Assembly: GCA_034433995.1 (NCBI GenBank)
Contig: DAOTZU010000037.1
Coordinates: forward strand, 1-10,095
Source: DAOTZU01 sp034433995
GTDB taxonomy: Bacteria; Chloroflexota; Anaerolineae; UBA1429
Length of the DNA: 10,095 bases
Direction: 5' to 3'
Position 1 is the stretch's first letter; every line of letters begins with the position of its first letter. Of this stretch, positions 7,060-10,095 are shown in pieces. A program made the translations under genes and the position numbers. The notes under the pieces are model-generated. The model was not told the origin of the DNA. It saw nothing but the letters and a program-made list of their open reading frames with translations, and made no database searches.

Positions 7060-7158
7060 CGCATCCGTCGGTTGGAAACCGACGTCTGCAAATGGTAAGC
7101 CCGCGACGCGGGCTTGGCAAGCCGAGCCGTCGGATTCCATCCGACGGCGAGCTCGGCC
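7060..7158. repeat. Structured intergenic repeat, copy A (three perfect hairpins)
   Basis: It has three back-to-back perfect palindromes. CGTCGGTT/AACCGACG (7066-7073 and 7077-7084) has a 3-nt loop. AAGCCCGC/GCGGGCTT (7097-7104 and 7108-7115) has a 3-nt loop. GCCGTCGGA/TCCGACGGC (7126-7134 and 7140-7148) has a 5-nt loop. The last is also enclosed by GCCGAGC and GCTCGGC. The same order of elements recurs at 7659-7763 in direct orientation. This looks like a REP- or MITE-like dispersed repeat without coding capacity. Confidence 0.8.
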
Positions 7159-7194
7159 AGGGCGCCCACAATCGCGGAACGCCCCTGTTTCGGA

Positions 7195-7223
7195 TTGACA
7201 AGAAACTCTTATTATGTTATGCT
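7195..7223 (+). promoter_or_regulatory. Sigma-70-type promoter for the small membrane protein gene
   Basis: A perfect TTGACA -35 box (7195-7200), a 17-bp spacer and TATGCT as the -10 box (7218-7223), with an upstream TG at 7215-7216 giving an extended -10. The predicted start is near 7230, leaving a leader of about 130 nt before the ATG at 7361. The promoter lies just downstream of repeat copy A. The surrounding 40 bp is clearly AT-richer than the rest of the window. Confidence 0.65.
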
Positions 7224-7360
7224 AAATGTAGAGGTAGATGTTCTGAGAACCTCACGGCGATGCGGAACGGCTGCGGCGCACATCGTCCCTGTGGCCCACT
7301 ACGCGTTCCCGTTGCGCTATGCTTCCGCCGCAGATTGTGTGTTCCGGGGGAGGAAGCACC

Positions 7361-7555
7361 ATGCGCGCGACCAACTGTTGGCTCTTTTGCGTGAGTTTGT
7401 TGATCGCCCTGCTCCTGATCTATGGCAGCGCCAGCGGCACCATCGGAATGCCCCTGCCTTGGGCCGTCATCATCGGCCTGGGGGTCAACGCCATCTTTCT
7501 TTTGCTGGAGCACCGCCAAAAGATGGAGGAGCTCATGGGCAAGGACGTCCAATAG
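7361..7555 (+). CDS. Small two-helix membrane protein, function unknown
   Basis: A 64-residue protein. The ATG at 7361 is chosen over an in-frame ATG at 7319 because a strong GGGGGAGGA ribosome-binding site lies just ahead of it. Two hydrophobic helices are visible (about 6-22 and 31-49), joined by a short Gly/Ser-rich turn. They are followed by a charged tail (H51-R-Q-K-M-E-E-L-M-G-K-D-V-Q). I do not recognise a family. It has its own strong promoter (7195-7223) and probably ends at the hairpin terminator at 7790-7819. It is flanked by two direct copies of a structured repeat, and a good minus-strand promoter (7573-7601) starts just past its stop and would transcribe its antisense. A small hydrophobic protein with antisense RNA recalls type I toxins, but two helices and this length are not typical of them. 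A simple conserved membrane protein is equally possible. Confidence 0.72.
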   Translation: MRATNCWLFCVSLLIALLLIYGSASGTIGMPLPWAVIIGLGVNAIFLLLEHRQKMEELMGKDVQ

Positions 7556-7572
7556 CCCCCATAGCTTGTTGC

Positions 7573-7601
7573 ATCATAAAACGTGGGCAGCAGCCTGTCA
7601 A
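7573..7601 (-). promoter_or_regulatory. Minus-strand sigma-70-type promoter antisense to the small membrane gene
   Basis: Read on the minus strand: TTGACA (7596-7601), a 17-bp spacer and TATGAT (7573-7578), an almost consensus promoter. Transcription would start near 7566 and run antisense through the whole small membrane gene toward the sulfatase start at 7011. It could therefore make an antisense RNA, a long-leader sulfatase mRNA, or both. Its -35 box lies inside copy 2 of the ~60 bp repeat. Confidence 0.55.
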
Positions 7602-7651
7602 GCAACGGCAAGAGCAAGAGCACAAGAACGGGCAGACCCCTGATGCTTGCC
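7593..7651. repeat. ~60 bp diverged intergenic repeat, copy 2
   Basis: Direct-orientation partner of 5392-5452, with 12 identical bases at one end, 21 of 26 at the other and a variable middle. Here CAAGCA (7599-7604) and TGCTTG (7644-7649) can pair. It runs straight into structured repeat copy B, whereas copy 1 does not carry that repeat. On the minus strand its inner edge supplies the TTGACA box of the promoter at 7573-7601. Confidence 0.6.
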
Positions 7652-7658
7652 CGCTCCA

Positions 7659-7763
7659 AGCGTCCGTCGGTTGGCAACGACGCCTATGGCTGCCAAACCC
7701 GCGCTGCGGGCTTGTGCGCCGAGCGTCGGCTCTGCCCCGACGGCAAGCGGAAGGGCGCTCGGC
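7659..7763. repeat. Structured intergenic repeat, copy B (degenerate)
   Basis: It has the same order of elements as copy A: CCGTCGGTTGG (7664-7674), CCCGC-GCT-GCGGG (7698-7710), then GCCGAGCG (7718-7725) pairing with CGCTCGGC (7756-7763). Several stems are weakened: the first hairpin has lost pairs and the second has one mismatch. The outer 8-bp stem of the third unit is intact. Together with copy A it brackets the small membrane protein gene. Confidence 0.75.
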
Positions 7764-7789
7764 CCCGGAGGTTTATGCGACAGAGAGGG

Positions 7790-7819
7790 AGGGGTGGCCG
7801 CTTGGCCACCCCTATTTTG
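7790..7819 (+). terminator. Intrinsic terminator, possibly bidirectional
   Basis: A perfect 10-bp stem AGGGGTGGCC (7790-7799) / GGCCACCCCT (7804-7813) with a 4-nt loop, followed on the plus strand by ATTTTG. It fits the end of the small membrane protein transcript. On the minus strand it lies 22 bp past the stop of the DUF35 gene and is followed by a weaker pyrimidine-rich tract, so it may also end the mevalonate operon coming the other way. Confidence 0.8.
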
Positions 7820-7834
7820 TGCGCTCACTGAGGT

Positions 7835-8242
7835 TCATGAGGTGACGGGCTGCAAGAGGGGACGGAACTTGTAGTGATAGACGATGGGACCATCGTCGCC
7901 CTCGGCACGTATTTTGCGGGTGACCATCTCCACCGGCATGCCGATGTAGACTTGGTCGCGCTCCACATCGGTGAGCTGCGCGGTGACCAGCGGCCCCTCT
8001 TCCAATTTCACCAGCGCGACAACATAAGGAGCATACTCCTCAAATCCTTGGGGCGCGGTGTAAAGGGTCGAAAAGGAATAGACGGTCCCCCGGCCGCTGA
8101 ACTGGAACGGGGCCTTGGCCGGGCCGGAACAGGCGGGGCACACATCCCGCGGTGGGAAGAGCTTGGCCCCACAGTGCGGACAGACCTCGCCCGTCAAGCT
8201 CAGACGCTGCCTGGTGGTGCGCCAATACGCCGCTAATTGCAT
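7835..8242 (-). CDS. DUF35 OB-fold / zinc-ribbon protein, bridge of thiolase-HMG-CoA synthase complex
   Basis: A 135-residue protein with an N-terminal rubredoxin-like zinc ribbon (C21-P-H-C24 and C35-P-A-C38) and a C-terminal OB-fold (about 44-125). It has the family pattern G-x-V-Y-S-F-S and A-P-Y-V-V-A-L-V-x-L-E-E-G. It starts at the ATG at 8242 with a near-perfect AGGAGGTGA site upstream, and lies 20 bp after the thiolase stop as the last gene of the operon. In the archaeal complex solved from Methanothermococcus, the DUF35 protein holds thiolase and HMG-CoA synthase together and shares the CoA-binding site, so the intermediate is passed on directly. The gene order here supports the same role. 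DUF35 partners of other thiolases (e.g. lipid or steroid degradation) are the alternative, but the adjacent HMG-CoA synthase makes them less likely. Confidence 0.92.
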   Translation of the reverse strand: MQLAAYWRTTRQRLSLTGEVCPHCGAKLFPPRDVCPACSGPAKAPFQFSGRGTVYSFSTLYTAPQGFEEYAPYVVALVKLEEGPLVTAQLTDVERDQVYIGMPVEMVTRKIRAEGDDGPIVYHYKFRPLLQPVTS

Positions 8243-8262
8243 GGTTCACCTCCTGCCATGAC

Positions 8263-9420
8263 TCAGCTCAAACGCTCTAGAATATGGGTTATCACGCTCG
8301 CCCCGCTGCCGCCGATGTTCTGGGTCATGCCCAAACGGCAGCCATGAAGCTGGTTTGCCCCCGCTTCCTCGCGCAACTGCTGCACCGCCTCCACCACTTG
8401 ATACAGGCCTGTGGCGCCGACGGGATGTCCACGGGCCTTCAAGCCCCCCATGGTGCTGATGGGAATGCGCCCCTGCAAGGTGATCGCGCCTTCCAAGGCC
8501 AAGGTGACCCCGCGACCGCGCGGAGCGAATCCCGCCGCCTCCAGGGAGAGGGCCGCCATGATGGTGAAAGCATCGTGCAGCTCGAAAAAGTCGATATCCT
8601 GTGGTCTCACTCCGGCCTGGGCATAGGCCCGCTGCGCGGAAAGAAAAGCCGCCTCCAAAAACAGAGGATCCCGGCGATCATGTAACGCCACAGAATCCGT
8701 GGCCAAGGCCGAGCCGGCGATGCGCACCGCCTTGAGCCCCTGGGCGCGGGCGAACGCCGTGGGCGCCAAGGCCACCGCCGCGGCGCCATCGGCCATGGGC
8801 GCGGAATCCAGCAGACTCACCGGATCGGCGATCATCTTGGCCCGCTGGAACGCCTCGGCGGTGATGGCCTTGCGGAACATGGCATAGGGATTGTGTTCGG
8901 CATTGCGGTGGGCATTCAGGGCAAAGCCGGCAAAATCCTCCCGGCGATAGCCGAATTCGTGCATATAGCGCCGCATGATCAACGCATTGATGGCCACAAA
9001 AGAGAGGCCATGCTCGCTTTCATAGAGGGCATCGGCGGCCGTCGCCAGGGCCGAGGTGGTCTCCTCGCCCAAGGTGTCGGTCATCTTTTCCACGCCACAG
9101 GCGACCACCACATCATGGATCCCGCCGGCCACGGCGATATACGCCAGCCGCAACGCCGCCGCGCCGGAACCGCAGGCCGCCTCCACCTTGACGGCCTCGA
9201 TACCCCGCAAGCCTGCGTGATCGGCGATCAGCGCCCCCAGGTTCTCCTGCCGCGAGAGTTGGCCGGAGAGCATATTGCCCACATATAACGCCTCGGGGCG
9301 CTCCAAATGGGCATCTTGGAGCGCCAAGCGCACCGCCGCCGCCCCCATATCCCGCAGGGAGCGCTCCCAATGCTCGCCTACCTCGATCTGACCGATGCCG
9401 ATGATGCTGACGTCGCGCAA
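8263..9420 (-). CDS. Acetoacetyl-CoA thiolase, archaeal / SCP2-like type
   Basis: A 385-residue thiolase that condenses two acetyl-CoA to acetoacetyl-CoA, the first step of the mevalonate pathway. Key residues: nucleophile C83 in V-E-A-A-C-G-S-G, H282 in H-D-A-F, H332 in G-H-P-V-G-A-T-G and the closing N-I-G-G-S-G (368-373). As in SCP2-type and archaeal thiolases, this last motif lacks the second catalytic cysteine of classical degradative thiolases. The start is the TTG at 9420, because it places the conserved V-S-I-I-G-I-G strand right after the first residues. A GAGGT overlapping the preceding stop serves as ribosome-binding site, and no ATG or GTG lies nearby. Only 9 bp separate it from the HMG-CoA synthase stop and 20 bp from the DUF35 gene, so a shared transcript and translational coupling are likely. 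Confidence 0.93.
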   Translation of the reverse strand: MRDVSIIGIGQIEVGEHWERSLRDMGAAAVRLALQDAHLERPEALYVGNMLSGQLSRQENLGALIADHAGLRGIEAVKVEAACGSGAAALRLAYIAVAGGIHDVVVACGVEKMTDTLGEETTSALATAADALYESEHGLSFVAINALIMRRYMHEFGYRREDFAGFALNAHRNAEHNPYAMFRKAITAEAFQRAKMIADPVSLLDSAPMADGAAAVALAPTAFARAQGLKAVRIAGSALATDSVALHDRRDPLFLEAAFLSAQRAYAQAGVRPQDIDFFELHDAFTIMAALSLEAAGFAPRGRGVTLALEGAITLQGRIPISTMGGLKARGHPVGATGLYQVVEAVQQLREEAGANQLHGCRLGMTQNIGGSGASVITHILERLS

Positions 9421-9429
9421 AAGCCTACC

Positions 9430-10095
9430 TCAATCCATCTGCAGTTTTTGGCGATAGCGCACATAAAGGCCATAGTCAATCTCGCGGCGGCGGGCCAGGT
9501 AATCCTGAGTGAGGGGGGCCACATTGCGCCGGGGGGCGATGTGCTCCGTCACCCGCCAGCAGAAGGCATCGCTGCCGGCGCCGGAACCGAAGGAGACGTG
9601 TAAAATCCTCTGCCCCGGCTGGGCAAGATCCAGGACCGCGCTCAAGCCCAAAAGCGACGAGCCAGCATAGACGTTGCCCACTTGGCCCGCCAACAACCCC
9701 GGCGCCACCTGTTCACGGCTGAACCCCAACTCGGCAGCCGCCCGCGAGGGGAAGCGCACATTCGGCTGGTGAAACACCGCCCAAGCGAAATCCGCCGGCC
9801 CGTAGCCCAGCGCCGTCATCAGCCGGCGCGCGGCCTCCAAAGTATGCCGAAAATAGGCCGGCTCGCCGGTGAAACGCCCGCCATGCCGCGGATAGTGTTG
9901 GTAGGGCCGCCGCCAAAAATCAGGCGTATCGGTGACGAAAGAAAAAGAGCCCTCCAAAACCGCCAAACTCTCCGCCGCGGGGCCGATGATATACGCCGCG
10001 CCGCCCGCTGCCGCGGTGTACTCCAAAGCGTCGCCCGGGCGGCCCTGGGCCGTATCCATGCCGATGGCCAGGGCGTAATCGGCCATGCCCGAACC
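9430..10095 (-). CDS. Hydroxymethylglutaryl-CoA synthase, archaeal type, C-terminal part (start outside window)
   Basis: The C-terminal 221 residues of HMG-CoA synthase, open to the window end; the archaeal-type enzyme is about 350 residues long. It joins acetyl-CoA to acetoacetyl-CoA to give HMG-CoA. Recognisable segments are A-D-Y-A-L-A-I-G-M-D-T-A-Q-G-R-P-G-D-A-L-E-Y (visible residues 5-26), the catalytic-histidine motif H109-Q-P-N with R-F-P, G-N-V-Y-A-G-S-S (140-147) and S-F-G-S-G-A-G-S-D-A-F (168-178). The nucleophilic cysteine lies in the missing N-terminal part. It is the first visible gene of the HMG-CoA synthase, thiolase, DUF35 operon; its promoter is outside the window. It ends in TGA, in the same frame as the thiolase and four codons before its TTG start. 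Confidence 0.94.
   Translation of the reverse strand, partial: GSGMADYALAIGMDTAQGRPGDALEYTAAAGGAAYIIGPAAESLAVLEGSFSFVTDTPDFWRRPYQHYPRHGGRFTGEPAYFRHTLEAARRLMTALGYGPADFAWAVFHQPNVRFPSRAAAELGFSREQVAPGLLAGQVGNVYAGSSLLGLSAVLDLAQPGQRILHVSFGSGAGSDAFCWRVTEHIAPRRNVAPLTQDYLARRREIDYGLYVRYRQKLQMD

Larger units (their letters stand above)
7012..7360. other. Intergenic region between sulfatase and small membrane protein genes
   Basis: This divergent intergenic stretch of 349 bp holds the sulfatase ribosome-binding site (near 7018-7028), the three-hairpin repeat copy A (7060-7158) and a strong plus-strand promoter (7195-7223). It ends in a roughly 130-nt leader for the small membrane protein gene. The leader contains only short possible stems, for example GTTC-TGA-GAAC, and no riboswitch was recognised. 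No protein gene could be supported in it. Confidence 0.6.

Noticed and set aside
5953..7098. Long plus-strand open frame of 381 codons opposite the sulfatase
   Set aside because: The minus-strand sulfatase has all family motifs, and this frame has no recognisable domain. High GC makes long antisense frames common.
7012..7140. 43-residue N-terminal extension of the sulfatase
   Set aside because: It would be encoded by repeat copy A. The ATG at 7011 has a good ribosome-binding site and starts exactly at the conserved first strand.
7060..7763. CRISPR array
   Set aside because: There are only two long, diverged copies separated by a gene, with no regular short repeat-spacer pattern and no cas genes.
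7114..7845. Plus-strand 243-codon frame across repeats and the small membrane gene
   Set aside because: It runs through both structured repeats and the terminator and is Arg/Ala-rich as expected of GC-rich non-coding DNA. The 64-residue frame has the ribosome-binding site and membrane helices.

Overview
The window is a GC-rich bacterial chromosome segment with nine protein genes: two incomplete at the window edges, seven complete. The mix suggests a member of the Chloroflexota, perhaps an Anaerolineae-like lineage. The clues are multidomain membrane Ser/Thr kinases, a DUF4332 helix-hairpin-helix protein, a URO-D methyltransferase-like protein, and an archaeal-type thiolase / HMG-CoA synthase / DUF35 cluster for the mevalonate pathway. 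This assignment rests on gene content only and is tentative.

Layout. Positions 1-3666 (+ strand) hold two tandem, paralogous Ser/Thr kinases. The first lacks its N-terminal half in this window and ends in membrane helices. The second is complete: zinc ribbon, kinase, conserved linker domain, beta-sandwich, basic linker, one membrane helix, then a C-terminal SUMF1/FGE-like domain. Positions 3668-7011 (- strand) hold a URO-D-family protein, a small DUF4332 protein and a cytoplasmic-looking sulfatase with a C-T-P-S-R formylglycine motif. Positions 7012-7834 are an accessory-looking island: a 64-residue two-helix membrane protein (+) with its own strong promoter, flanked by two direct copies of a roughly 100 bp multi-hairpin repeat, with a good antisense promoter just past its stop and a perfect hairpin terminator. 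Positions 7835-10095 (- strand) are a compact operon running HMG-CoA synthase (cut by the window end), acetoacetyl-CoA thiolase, DUF35 OB-fold protein.

How the genes work together. The last three genes match the known archaeal channelling complex in which a DUF35 protein bridges thiolase and HMG-CoA synthase to make HMG-CoA. The kinases are probably membrane-anchored signalling proteins whose outer or far-side domain senses ligands or proteins. The FGE-like domain of the second kinase lacks the cysteine pair of true formylglycine-generating enzymes, so it probably does not mature the nearby sulfatase. URO-D, DUF4332 and sulfatase share a strand but are separated by 91 and 172 bp with regulatory-looking DNA, so they are probably separate units.

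The least explained parts are the 7012-7834 island, a diverged ~60 bp repeat found at 5392-5452 and 7593-7651 that carries a -35-like TTGACA on the minus strand in both copies, and a 12-bp-stem palindrome ahead of the URO-D gene.
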